From Streptomyces shenzhenensis (lineage in GTDB: Bacteria; Actinomycetota; Actinomycetes; Streptomycetales; Streptomycetaceae), in NCBI RefSeq assembly GCF_003688995.1, contig NZ_PENI01000034.1, forward strand, positions 46,400-110,399: a stretch of 64,000 nucleotides of DNA. Direction: 5' to 3'. The position numbers were made by a program, and so were the translations under genes. Shown here in pieces: positions 25,861-34,396 of this stretch. How positions within the stretch are numbered: the first letter of the stretch is position 1; the number at the start of each line of letters is the position of its first letter. Below the pieces are notes generated by a model that saw nothing but the letters and a program-made list of their open reading frames with translations, ran no database searches and had not been told where the DNA came from.

Positions 25861-27224
25861 CGCGCGTCCTCCGTATTGAGCAGGTCGCGTCCCCGGGTCT
25901 CGGGGGTCACGAAGGTGGTGAGCAGGGAGATCAGGGCGAACAGCGCCGAGTAGGCGCCGATGGACCACCAGGCCCAGTCGGTCGCGGACAGCAGGACGGC
26001 ACCGAGAAGCGGGGCGAAACCACCTGCCAGGACGGCGGAGATCTCGCGGGACATCGCCACACCGGTGAGCCGGCGCGAGGCTCCGAACAGTTCCGGCAGC
26101 AGGGCGCAGTGCGGCCCGGTGACGGCCTGCACAGCGACACCGAATCCGAAACCGACCACGGCCAGGACCAGCCAGGCGTGGCCCAGGCTGATCAGGTAGA
26201 ACCCGGGCAGGGCGAAGACAAGCTGGATGATGGTGCCGACCCGGTACATCCGCACACGCCCGATCCGGTCACTGAGCCGACCGAAGAGCACGACGGTGAC
26301 CGCGGCGATGGCAGCACCGATGGCGACCGCCTCGCTGCCCAGGGCGCCGTTGCCGTCGTACGCCTCGATGCCGGCGACGAAGGCGACCACCAGAGTCAGG
26401 TACACCGACGAGTTGCCGTTCTCCGCCATGCGGAGCCCGATCGCGCGCAGCACGTTCGGCCGCGACTCGCGCAGCACCTCGCGTATCGGGTTCTTGACCA
26501 GTTCGCTCTCGGACTCCATCGCCTTGAACGCGGGGCTCTCCTGCATGTGCAGCCGGATGACCACGGCCACCACGATGAGGACGGCGCTGGCCAGGAACGG
26601 AAGGCGCCAGAGCCAATCCAGCAGCAGGTCCTCGTTGGTCGCGCCGAGGATGGCGAAGACACCGGCGCCGAGCAGCGTGCCGGCCTGAATGCCGATGTAC
26701 GGCAGTGAGGCGAACATTCCTCGTCGTTCGGGTGGCGCGAACTCCGAGACGAGGGTGATCGCGCTCGCCTGCTCCGCCCCGGCGCCCAGACCCTGCATGA
26801 CACGCAGACAGACGAGCAGGATCGGGGCCGCGACACCGATCGAGTCGTAGGTGGGCAGACAGCCGACCAGGAAGCTCGCCACACCCATCAGCGTGACGGT
26901 CGACATCAGGACAGCCTTGCGGCCGTAACGGTCACCGACCGCGCCGAAGATGACACCACCCACCGGCCGCGCGCAGAACCCGACGGCGTAGGTGCCCAAC
27001 GCGCCCAGCAGAGCGGCGCTGTCGCTGCCGAGACCGGAAAAGAACAACGGACCGAAAATGACAGCCGAGGCCAGGCCGTAGATGTAGAAGTCGTAGTACT
27101 CCAATGCCGACCCGACGCCTGCCGCGATGACCGCTCGCCGCAGCTGTTTTGGTTCGACCACCGTCCCTGGCGGCTGAGCGGGTTCCGGGTGCCCTGCGAT
27201 GTGCTCGGCGCTCGATGAGGCCAT
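25857..27224 (-). CDS. MFS metabolite:H+ symporter (MHS family)
   Basis: A 455-residue, 12-helix major facilitator. The N-terminal motif VGSALEYYDFYIYGLAS and the loop GAVGDRYGRKAVLMST are diagnostic of the metabolite:H+ symporter group, which takes up organic acids such as shikimate, citrate or alpha-ketoglutarate. FGRLSDRIGR is the repeat of the loop in the second half. It is the first gene of the operon and should import the acid that the enzymes degrade. A LacI regulator lies 182 bp upstream in the same direction. Confidence 0.92.
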   Translation of the reverse strand: MASSSAEHIAGHPEPAQPPGTVVEPKQLRRAVIAAGVGSALEYYDFYIYGLASAVIFGPLFFSGLGSDSAALLGALGTYAVGFCARPVGGVIFGAVGDRYGRKAVLMSTVTLMGVASFLVGCLPTYDSIGVAAPILLVCLRVMQGLGAGAEQASAITLVSEFAPPERRGMFASLPYIGIQAGTLLGAGVFAILGATNEDLLLDWLWRLPFLASAVLIVVAVVIRLHMQESPAFKAMESESELVKNPIREVLRESRPNVLRAIGLRMAENGNSSVYLTLVVAFVAGIEAYDGNGALGSEAVAIGAAIAAVTVVLFGRLSDRIGRVRMYRVGTIIQLVFALPGFYLISLGHAWLVLAVVGFGFGVAVQAVTGPHCALLPELFGASRRLTGVAMSREISAVLAGGFAPLLGAVLLSATDWAWWSIGAYSALFALISLLTTFVTPETRGRDLLNTEDAR

Positions 27225-27406
27225 GGTGAATCCGTTCGTGGTAGGTGCAGCGAAGAACTGGCGTCTCCATCGGAGGCCGTTCTTATTGCGACGGGCGTGG
27301 CCTTTGTGCTGCTGTTCGCGACGGATGGGCGCACGTCAGGGAGACCCACGAGGGTGGCGCGGGTCGTTTCGGGGTGCTTGGACCGGACGGACCGGGGATG
27401 TGTCCG
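27225..27406. other. Spacer between LacI gene and MHS transporter
   Basis: 182 bp expected to carry the operon promoter on the minus strand. I see no copy of the palindrome at the LacI start and no clear operator. Confidence 0.4.
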
Positions 27407-28489
27407 TCAGTTGGAGGAAGGTCCTCGCCTCGTTGTCACGGTGTGAGCTGAGGAGCAGCCGCACGAGGCGCGGCGCACGAGGTCGGCGTTGATGACGACC
27501 CGTTCTGGCGGCGGCGGTGGCCCGAAAGGGGCCGCTCGGCGGCTGGTGATGCGGTCGACGAGGCGTTCGGCGGCGACTGTGCCGACGCGGTGGGCGTGGC
27601 CTTCGATCGTGGCGAGACCGACGTTGGGTACCTGGCTGACCCAGATGTTGTCGAAGCCGATGACCGCAAGATCGCGGGGGATGCCCAGGTGCTGAGTGGT
27701 GGCTGCCGTCATGACACCGAGCGCGATCGTGTCACTGGCGGCAAGGACGGCGCTGGGCCGCTCCGGGCCGGCGAGCAGGTCGGCGACGGGATCTACCGCC
27801 GTGGTCATGTCGCTGTTGGAGAGCATGAGGACGGTGCCCTTACCCTCGCCGTATACGGCCCGGAAGCCCTCGGCGCGGTGCTGGAACGCCACGACGTCCA
27901 GCGGTCCTGTCACCAGGGTGGCTGTGGTGTGGCCGTGGTCACGAAGGTGCTGCGCCGCGAGATAGCCGCCCCGGCGGTTGTCGACCACCACCGTGTCGGC
28001 GATCAGCTCGCCCTGCAGCTCACGACTGGCGACCACGACGTCGACCCCGGCCTCGACCAGGCGCGCGACCTCACGGTCGTGCATGGTGGCCGAGGTCACC
28101 ACGACCCCCTCCACGCGTTGTTTGATCAGCGCGTCGACGAGGTCGGCTTCCTTCTGCCGGCTCTGCCCAGAGCTACCGAGCAGCATGGTGTAACCGGCGG
28201 CCTCGATGACCTTTTCGACGCCGGCGACGAGCTCTGGATAGAAGGGATTGGCGATGCTCGCCACCATCACGCCGATCGTGTTGGTCCGGCGTTTGGAGAG
28301 CCCCTGCGCGAACGCGCTCGGCTGGTAGTCGAGGTGCTCGATCGCGGCCCTGATCTTCTCCCGTGTTGCGGGGGAGACGTAATAGTTGCCGTCACTGAGG
28401 TACTTCGAGACCGTCGATTTCGCGACGCCCGCGTACGCCGCCACGTCGGCGATCGTCGCGCGAGCCGTCGTCGGAAACCGGTTTTCCAT
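27407..28489 (-). CDS. LacI-family transcriptional regulator of the acid-catabolic operon
   Basis: A 360-residue regulator. The helix-turn-helix is TIADVAAYAGVAKSTVSKYL with the hinge helix near YQPSAFAQGLSKRR, followed by the effector domain starting TNTIGVMVASIANPFYPELV. LAVIGFDNIW and the LATIEGHAHRVG segment near the end match GalR/LacI proteins. No Shine-Dalgarno sequence precedes ATG 28489. A palindrome, AAACCGGTTT, overlaps codons 2-5 and suggests autorepression. It most likely controls the MHS-hydratase-SDR-CoA-transferase operon directly downstream. Confidence 0.92.
   Translation of the reverse strand: MENRFPTTARATIADVAAYAGVAKSTVSKYLSDGNYYVSPATREKIRAAIEHLDYQPSAFAQGLSKRRTNTIGVMVASIANPFYPELVAGVEKVIEAAGYTMLLGSSGQSRQKEADLVDALIKQRVEGVVVTSATMHDREVARLVEAGVDVVVASRELQGELIADTVVVDNRRGGYLAAQHLRDHGHTTATLVTGPLDVVAFQHRAEGFRAVYGEGKGTVLMLSNSDMTTAVDPVADLLAGPERPSAVLAASDTIALGVMTAATTQHLGIPRDLAVIGFDNIWVSQVPNVGLATIEGHAHRVGTVAAERLVDRITSRRAAPFGPPPPPERVVINADLVRRASCGCSSAHTVTTRRGPSSN
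28473..28487. promoter_or_regulatory. Candidate LacI autoregulatory operator overlapping the start codon
   Basis: GGAAACCGGTTTTCC; the inner AAACCGGTTT (28475-28484) is a perfect palindrome with the central CG step typical of LacI-family sites. It lies over the first codons. GGAAAC also occurs twice, as a direct repeat, at about 28530-28546. Confidence 0.45.
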
Positions 28490-28764
28490 GGGCAGCAGTC
28501 TGTTTGGCTGCTTTCAGTCGGTCAATGTGTTTCCTAAAGTTTCCGCAGTGTTGCGACGTGAGGGGCCCTGCCCTCCTCGCCCGCCCTGGACGGCGCTCCG
28601 GATCTTGCTGATGTCACGCTGCGACGTGGGGCCTCGATGGCGCGTGCGTCGGGCATATCGCCGGGTGGTGAGCAGGCCGGTGGCTCGACTTTCGCGTCGG
28701 GCGGGCGCCGGGTTCCACTGCCCGGGGTCGGGTGGTGCTGTCGTCGGGACGGGAAGTTGGCTGG

Positions 28765-29430
28765 TCAGCCCCGGTCGGGAAGGAGTGCGAGCCATTCGAG
28801 AGCGTCCGTGATCTCGTGGGTCCAGGGCCAGTGGCGGGCCTTGCCGGTCAGGGCGAGCATGGACGTCCAGGCCGGCAGGTCGAGTGCGATCTGGACGATC
28901 TCCAGCCAGACCTTGTTCTGCGCGGTGCGGTGCGGGGGAAGGTTGCGCAGGCCGGTCGCGCGGGCGGCCCGGATCCGGTCCCCCGCCCGGGCTCGTAGCC
29001 GGTGGAGAAGCTCGAGTTCGGCGATCGGCCGGCCGGTGGTGCCGGTGGCGAAGCAGGTGATCCGCATGCCGTCCGCGTTCGTGATTCTCAACTGGGCGCC
29101 GGGATGTGGTCGTTCCTTGCGGATGATCAGCCGCATGCCGCTGGGCCAGGCGTCCAGCAGCTTGCCTGTCAACTCGGCGCCCCATGCCCCGTCGCGGACC
29201 TAGCCGTCGGGGTCGACCGTGACCTGTCCGTCAGCGTCCGGGGCGTTCTTGCCCGCCGACGACCAGACCCGGCTGCGGACTTCGGCCCTCGCGGAACGGA
29301 CGGCCTGCAGGGCTCTCTCGCAGGGCCGGCGAGGGTGTCGATCAGGCGCGAGACTGTTGGGTCGGAAGCCACCGGTCCGAACACGGACGGCTCACACCGC
29401 AGCCTCGCCACGTCCGCGAGGCAGTCCGCA
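28765..29430 (-). pseudogene. IS1380-family transposase remnant
   Basis: The N-terminal piece reads ARLRCEPSVFGPVASDPTVS then RLIDTLAGPA before losing frame. The C-terminal piece reads ITCFATGTTGRPIAELELLH, then RARAGDRIRAARATGLRNLP and AQNKVWLEIVQIALDLPAWT, which match the end of IS1380 transposases. The middle of the catalytic core is absent. Sequence from 28500 to 28765 looks like further decayed DNA in which I see no gene. Confidence 0.75.
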
Positions 29431-29496
29431 CCCAGCGCAGCATGTTGTCCGCGACGCCCCAGGGGGCCTTTCGCGTGGCGAAGTCAGGCGCCTCGT

Positions 29497-30231
29497 TCAG
29501 TGCGGTGGCGGTGCCGGGTCCAGGGCGTTGTCGACGGTGCAGCCGCCTTCTCCGGGCATCCGCTGGATCCGGGGCGGCGTCCACACCTCGGTGGCGCCGG
29601 GGCTCACGCGGGCAAGAAGGCAGTCCTGCGCGTCGAAGCCGTTGCCCTTCACCGACAGAAGAACGCCGACCCGGCCGCCGGCCGCCTTCACCTCGGTACG
29701 GATCGCCGGATCCAGGTCCAGAGCGGCGAGCGTGCGGCGCACCTCGGCCTCGTCCACCCGGCCGCCCTCCGGCACCCGGGGAAGTTGCGCGTGGAGCTCC
29801 TCGTACGGCAGCGGGGGCGGTTCGGGCGGCGGGGCGAAGGTCAGCGGAAGGCCGTCCGGGCAGTCCACGTCACGGGGATCCTCACGCCACTCCGACCTGG
29901 GCGACACCCGCACCGCGAAACAGCGCCGTACGACGACTTCCTCGCTGTCGAACCAGTTGTTGTACGCCGAGCCGGACGTGCGGACGATCACGTCGACGCC
30001 GTCCCCGTCGTGTGTCGAGGTACCCGTCACCCGCAGTACCTCCACCCCGTCGATACCGGAAGCGGAACGCCCGACCTCCTCCGCCGTGCGCGGACGCTGG
30101 CCGTAGAGCCGCTCGCCCGCCTTCCTGGCCACCTCCCGTGCGGCGTCCGTCGCCTTGCCCTCGGAGGACTGCACCACCCCACAGCCGGCAGTGAACAGCA
30201 ACAGCGGGGCGAGCAGCAGCAGTCGGCGCAT
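29497..30231 (-). CDS. Lipoprotein of unknown function
   Basis: A 244-residue predicted lipoprotein. The signal peptide is MRRLLLLAPLLLFTAGC, with the lipid-accepting Cys at residue 17. The mature protein is charged and has no recognised enzymatic motif. It contains VTGTSTHDGDGVDVIVRTSG, and a Pro-rich linker (FAPPPEPPPLPYEE) separates two parts. Two further Cys residues (DVDCPDGL, FDAQDCLLARV) could pair. Start ATG 30231 follows GGAAGGATGG. It probably sits on the outer face of the membrane. Confidence 0.8.
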   Translation of the reverse strand: MRRLLLLAPLLLFTAGCGVVQSSEGKATDAAREVARKAGERLYGQRPRTAEEVGRSASGIDGVEVLRVTGTSTHDGDGVDVIVRTSGSAYNNWFDSEEVVVRRCFAVRVSPRSEWREDPRDVDCPDGLPLTFAPPPEPPPLPYEELHAQLPRVPEGGRVDEAEVRRTLAALDLDPAIRTEVKAAGGRVGVLLSVKGNGFDAQDCLLARVSPGATEVWTPPRIQRMPGEGGCTVDNALDPAPPPH

Positions 30232-30309
30232 GCACCCATCCTTCCGGCGCAGCACACGGCGGACAACCGCTCGCGTACTCAGACCGGCGCAGGCGATCGT
30301 ACCCAGCCG

Positions 30310-30419
30310 GTACGGCGATCAGCCAACGTGCGGTAGTCGAAGCCCGTCGTTCCGGATACGTGCGCCCAGTCGCCGTCGACCACGGCTCGGGCGTAGCCGA
30401 TCAACGCGATGCGTTTACC
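30310..30419 (-). pseudogene. RidA-family (YjgF) remnant
   Basis: A short frame reads ALIGYARAVVDGDWAHVSGT then TGFDYRTLADRR, the N-terminal strands of RidA-type enamine/imine deaminases. The rest of the roughly 130-residue protein is absent and no proper start is present. Confidence 0.6.
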
Positions 30420-30583
30420 CAGCTGGGGGTCCTGACCGCAACCCGCGCATGGCCGGGCGGCCGCTGTGGCGCGGCCCTCGCGGTGCTCCCTGTGCCGTCC
30501 ACCGGTGAATATTCGCGCAGCCGTGGCGCGTTGGAGCACCGGGGCTACGGTAGCGTGCCGATCCGAGCCGGGAGGGAGGCTCC

Positions 30584-31189
30584 ATGCCTCATGCGGATGG
30601 TGTCAGGTCGTCGTGGACCAGGATTGTCCGGTGGCTGGAGGAGCACGCCCCCGCCAGCGCTCAGGCGCTCAATCCCCCAGCCACGGACGCCGACATTCAA
30701 CGCCTCAGTGATCACCTGGGATTTCGGCTCCCGCAGTCCCTGGAGACATGGCTGCGTCAGAACAATGGCAGTACCGCGAAGGATTCCACGACGGCTGTCC
30801 CCGGTGGGTTTCGCCTCGTCCCGCATGTGGACTCCCGGATCTTTCCCGGAGGTGAGGTGTTCCTGGACTGCCAGAGCATCATCAACCAGCATGGGAATGA
30901 TCTCCGCATAGCCGACGACATCGGCGACGAGGAGTGGTGGATGCCGTCGTGGATTCCTGTCCTGGCCGAGACCGACGCCCACTACGGGCTGATCCTGGAC
31001 GCCGGGCAACTAAACGGGAGCGTCCCGGTGCTGGCGTACCGCGAGACCGACTACCCGAAGAGGTACGCCTCGTCGCTGGAAGAATTGCTGGGTGGCGTGG
31101 CCGACATGCTGGAACACGGCCGTGGAGACGGTGTGCTCACGCGTGGACGCCGCCCGTCCGTCCAAGACGGGCGGGTGGTCTGGGACTGA
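30584..31189 (+). CDS. SMI1/KNR4-family protein
   Basis: A 201-residue SMI1/KNR4-fold protein. It has the N-terminal TDADIQRLSDHLGFRLPQSL segment, then the conserved TWLRQNNGS, and a later MPSWIPVLAETDAHYGLILD where the family usually has a W-x-P-hydrophobic pattern. In bacteria this fold is common among immunity proteins for contact-dependent or polymorphic toxins, and in cell-wall-related roles in yeast. No toxin gene is adjacent, so an immunity role cannot be supported here. The flanks are decayed DNA. Confidence 0.85.
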   Translation: MPHADGVRSSWTRIVRWLEEHAPASAQALNPPATDADIQRLSDHLGFRLPQSLETWLRQNNGSTAKDSTTAVPGGFRLVPHVDSRIFPGGEVFLDCQSIINQHGNDLRIADDIGDEEWWMPSWIPVLAETDAHYGLILDAGQLNGSVPVLAYRETDYPKRYASSLEELLGGVADMLEHGRGDGVLTRGRRPSVQDGRVVWD

Positions 31190-31326
31190 CCTCGATGTTT
31201 CGTGATGGCTCGTCAGTTCGACTGGCCAGCGATTTCGGCTTGTTGGGGCGGTTGCCGGCGGACTCAAGGGGCTGGCGGGGCTCCGTGCGTCGGTGCTGCC
31301 GTCAACGGTCATCGCTGCCGCCTTGG
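31190..31326. other. Short gap, no feature seen
   Basis: 137 bp between convergent genes. No clear hairpin or reading frame was identified. Confidence 0.4.
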
Positions 31327-32454
31327 TCATCTGCGCGCCAGATAGACACCCAACGCCCGCTGCAGGACCTTGCCCTGGCTGCCTATCGGTCGTTCCCACT
31401 CGCCGAAGTACTCCACCGCCCGGCCGCCGGTCCCCGTCTTGAAGCGGAGTCGGCCGAGCAGGCGGTCCTCGGTGAGGGCGGGGGTGATGGAGCGCAGGTC
31501 GTACGTCTCGGCGCCCCCCGCCTGTGCGTCACACAGCATGCGCCACAACAGCAGGCTGCTGGGCCGCAGTTGGCGGCCACGGCGGCCGGATGCGGCGTAC
31601 GAGTGCCAGGCTCGGGAGCCGACGTTGATCATGAGAGCCGCGGAGATCGTCTCGCCGTCGTGCTGGGCGAGGTAGAGGCGGAGCCGGTCGTCGTCCTCCG
31701 CGTTCAGGGCCTTCCACATGCGCTGGAAGTAGTCCAACGGGCGGGCCTTGAAGCCGTCATGGGCAGCGGTCAGGGTGTACAGGCTGTGGAACTCGGGCAG
31801 GTCGGAGGCCGAGCCCCACGAGATACGGACGCCTGCCGTCTCCGCCGTGTTCAAGGACTGTTCCCAGTGGGGTGCGAGGGCGTCGCGAAGGTCGTCCACC
31901 GAGCGCCCCGCCAACGGGATATGGCAGCCGTAGCGCGGCTGGCCGAGGCCGAAACCGCGGCCGCCGGCCTCCTCGCACGGCCGCCATCCGAGCCGCCGCA
32001 GCCGCTCTGCGGCGTCGAGCGCGAATCCGTCGATGCCGGCCGCAGGCAGTTCGCGCAGATGACGTATCTCGGGGGCGGCGATGCCCGCCGCCACGGTGGC
32101 CGCATCCCAGTGGCGTACGACCAGCGGCGGTCCGATCCGTACGGAGAACGCCCCGATCCGCTCCAGATGGGCCACTAGCGGATCCAGCCATCTCTCCGGA
32201 CGAGGGGTCCGCCAGTCGATCGCGGGTCCGTCGGGAAGATACGCGAGGTAGCGCCGTGTTCCGGGCAGCGGCCGGTACAGGACGAGTGCCGCCGCGACCA
32301 TCGCCTCGCCCTCGAACCAGCCGACGCTCTCCGGCAGCCAGTCGGGCTTCACGTCGCCCCACTCGGGGATCTGGAGATGGCTTGCGTCGGGTGACAGCCG
32401 CAGGTGGGCCAGATGTTCCTCGCGCGTGATCTCCCGCACGTACAGGCTGGTCAT
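31327..32454 (-). CDS. FemAB-like GNAT-fold acyltransferase
   Basis: A 375-residue protein with two GNAT-like halves. The N-terminal half contains HLQIPEWGDVKPDWLPES, typical of FemABX proteins (Q-x-P-x-W-x-x-K). The C-terminal half contains RLYLAQHDGETISAALMINV, then WHSYAASGRRGRQLRPSSLL, followed by the TYDLRSITPAL region. Family members attach amino acids to peptidoglycan precursors or other acceptors using aminoacyl-tRNA. A FemX-like role in cross-bridge formation is possible but the substrate is unknown. ATG 32454 gives the natural N terminus MTSLYVREITREEHL. Confidence 0.85.
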   Translation of the reverse strand: MTSLYVREITREEHLAHLRLSPDASHLQIPEWGDVKPDWLPESVGWFEGEAMVAAALVLYRPLPGTRRYLAYLPDGPAIDWRTPRPERWLDPLVAHLERIGAFSVRIGPPLVVRHWDAATVAAGIAAPEIRHLRELPAAGIDGFALDAAERLRRLGWRPCEEAGGRGFGLGQPRYGCHIPLAGRSVDDLRDALAPHWEQSLNTAETAGVRISWGSASDLPEFHSLYTLTAAHDGFKARPLDYFQRMWKALNAEDDDRLRLYLAQHDGETISAALMINVGSRAWHSYAASGRRGRQLRPSSLLLWRMLCDAQAGGAETYDLRSITPALTEDRLLGRLRFKTGTGGRAVEYFGEWERPIGSQGKVLQRALGVYLARR

Positions 32455-32504
32455 GGGTAAGGCGCTCCTGCTCGGGGCGGCCACCCTGAGCCCGGGATCA
32501 CCGG

Positions 32505-32760
32505 ACGGGGCAGGAGTTCACAGCAGTGAACCGTGCCCACACCTGCTTGCCGCCGTTCTTGGGGTGACGCCCCGCAGGTCCGTCACAGTCGCGATCAGGA
32601 CGACGCCCCGCCCGCTCTCCGTATCCCATGCGGGCTCGGTGTACCGGACCGGCAGTACAGGCGAACGGCCGCCGACGGACAACCGAATTCCGCCTTCCGG
32701 CAGCCCGCGCCATCCCGTCTCGCCCTCGGGCGACACGCCTCGGTCCGTCCGCCCCGGCAC
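32505..32760 (-). pseudogene. HATPase (RsbW-like anti-sigma kinase) remnant
   Basis: Reading two frames gives AWDTESGRGVVLIATVTDLRG and then KNGGKQVWARFTAVNS. This is the C-terminal ATP-lid and end of the Streptomyces RsbW-like serine kinase family, whose members read SGRGL-LV-AL-D-WGV-P---GGKVVWA. The N-terminal half is missing and a frameshift lies near 32580. Confidence 0.55.
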
Positions 32761-32892
32761 ACGTGTCTGCTTCCTCGCCTACGCGCCCGTTGCCGTCGGA
32801 CTCCCCGCCGCAGGGCAGGCGGCGGCCCCGTCGTAGCACCGTTCACCCTCGGCTCCCGGCCCCGCCGACCGATGCACCGGCTGGAGTACCAG

Positions 32893-33825
32893 TTAGGCGG
32901 GTGTGTGAGAAGGGATGGTGTCGAGCATGGCGAGGGTGGCTGCGTCGAAGGTGAGTGTGCCGGCCGCGAGGTTCTCCTCGAGGTGGCCTGGGCTGGTGGT
33001 GCCGGGGATGAGCAGTACGTTCGGTGCGTGGTGGAGCAGCCAGGCGAGGCCGACCTGCGCCGGGGTGCAGCCGAGAGCTTCAGCGGCGGCAAGCACGGCC
33101 GGGTCGTCCGTCACCTTGGGGTGGCCGGGCAGGGCACCGCCGAGCGGGAAGTAGGGAACCCAGGCGATGCCCGCCCTGGTGCACAGGTGCAGCATGTCCT
33201 CGTCGCCGCGGGAGACGAGGCTGTAGGCGTTCTGCACACAAGCGATGCCCGCCGGGAGCGCGCGGCGCAGTTCGTCCAGGGTCACGCCGCTCAGCCCGAT
33301 CGCGCCGATCTTGCCTTCTTCGCGCAGTGCGATCATCACCGCGAGCTGGTCGTCGAGGTCGACGATCTGGTTCTCCTCGACGGGCACCGGGGAATGGGTG
33401 CCGGGACGGCGCAGGTTGACGACCGGGATCTGGTCGAGGCCGAGGCCGGCGAGGTTGGCGTCGACACTGGCGACGAGTTCTTCGGGCCGCTGCGCGATGC
33501 GTATCGGGTGGGGACCGCCCGGGTCGGGGTCGGCACCGACCTTGCTGACGACCGTGACACCGTCATCGGGACCGATCGCCTCGCTGATGAGCTCGTTGAC
33601 GAAGCCGGCGCCGTAGATCTGGGCGGTGTCCACGTGATTGACGCCGAGTTCCACAGCGCGGCGCAGGAGCGCGACGGCAGCGTCGCGGTCGTCTCGCAGG
33701 TCCCGCAGTTGCATCGCGCCGTAGCCGACGCGGGCGACGGTACGTCCGGCCATCAGTCCGGCGCCGTCGGGGCACGCGGTGTCCGCGTACGACGGCTCTC
33801 CCGGTGAATTGCTCTGTGCTGTCAT
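32893..33825 (-). CDS. Aldo/keto reductase
   Basis: A 310-residue aldo/keto reductase. The catalytic tetrad region is visible: Asp and Tyr in NHVDTAQIYGAGFVNELIS, and Lys in TVVSKVGADPD. The His position is replaced in VVNLRRPGTHSP, as in several bacterial AKRs where the HCY motif varies. The C terminus carries LLIPGTTSPGHLEENLAA, which binds the NADPH phosphate. It would reduce aldehydes or ketones with NADPH. Just upstream is a frameshifted MerR-type regulator, and two palindromes lie in the promoter. Confidence 0.9.
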   Translation of the reverse strand: MTAQSNSPGEPSYADTACPDGAGLMAGRTVARVGYGAMQLRDLRDDRDAAVALLRRAVELGVNHVDTAQIYGAGFVNELISEAIGPDDGVTVVSKVGADPDPGGPHPIRIAQRPEELVASVDANLAGLGLDQIPVVNLRRPGTHSPVPVEENQIVDLDDQLAVMIALREEGKIGAIGLSGVTLDELRRALPAGIACVQNAYSLVSRGDEDMLHLCTRAGIAWVPYFPLGGALPGHPKVTDDPAVLAAAEALGCTPAQVGLAWLLHHAPNVLLIPGTTSPGHLEENLAAGTLTFDAATLAMLDTIPSHTPA

Positions 33826-33851
33826 GGGGTCCTGTTCTCATGAGGGGGGTT

Positions 33852-33870
33852 AAGCGGAGGGCCTCCGTTT
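33852..33870. promoter_or_regulatory. Candidate operator 1 upstream of aldo/keto reductase
   Basis: AAGCGGAGG-G-CCTCCGTTT, arms of nine with one mismatch, about 30 bp before the reductase start. A related site lies 34 bp further upstream. It is a plausible binding site for the adjacent MerR-type regulator or another repressor. Confidence 0.45.
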
Positions 33871-33884
33871 AGCTCACCGTAGCA

Positions 33885-34287
33885 CTACCGGAGGTGCCTC
33901 CGTTTGGGGTAAGCCTGGACCGACACCCGTCGGCGTACGGTCCGTGGGACATCCACCCCGGCGAAGGACGCCGCGGAATCGGCGGCAAGCGCGATCAGCT
34001 CATCAAGGCGGTCGCGGGTCCGCACCATGTCGTCGATGCGGATCTGGATGCGGTCACGTTCATCGGCGAGTCGTTGTGGCATCTCCGTTGTCGCAAGGAG
34101 GGTGTCTATGAAGGGCCGAAGGTGCAGGATCCCCTTGCTGGTCGACCCGGCCGCATAAAGCAGCTGAATCACTTCACCCGCTCGACGGCCGACTCGGGGT
34201 ACTGCCGCTGGGCCCCGGGGCTGCGGTCGGCGACGACGAGCCCTTGCTCCTCGTAGTAGCGCAGCGCACGGACACTGGCCCCGGCAT
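33885..34287 (-). pseudogene. MerR-family regulator, 5' truncated and frameshifted
   Basis: The helix-turn-helix wing region reads SVRALRYYEEQGLVVADRSP, then QRQYPESAVERVK, where a stop follows. One missing base after the Lys codon would restore VIQLLYAAGSTSKGILHLRP and the coiled coil DERDRIQIRIDDMVRTRDRL. The first ten or so residues (start and first helix) are missing, replaced by unrelated sequence at about 34290. It is adjacent to and upstream of the aldo/keto reductase, which it probably controlled. Confidence 0.75.
33889..33902. promoter_or_regulatory. Candidate operator 2 upstream of aldo/keto reductase
   Basis: CGGAGG-TG-CCTCCG, perfect 6-bp arms, within the last codons of the MerR pseudogene. 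It matches operator 1 except for a two-base spacer. Confidence 0.4.
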
Positions 34288-34396
34288 GTAAGGCTTATGC
34301 GACCGCCTGCCGACCGGAGTCCATCGACCTCGACGGCGTCGAGGTGCTCGCCCTGGCGCCGGCCTGGCGGCTGTCCAGACCGGCAGACGGGCAACG

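Noticed and set aside
34297..34396. A short IDLDGVEVLALAPAWRL-like stretch as a gene
   Set aside because: About 30 codons without start, family match or supporting context.
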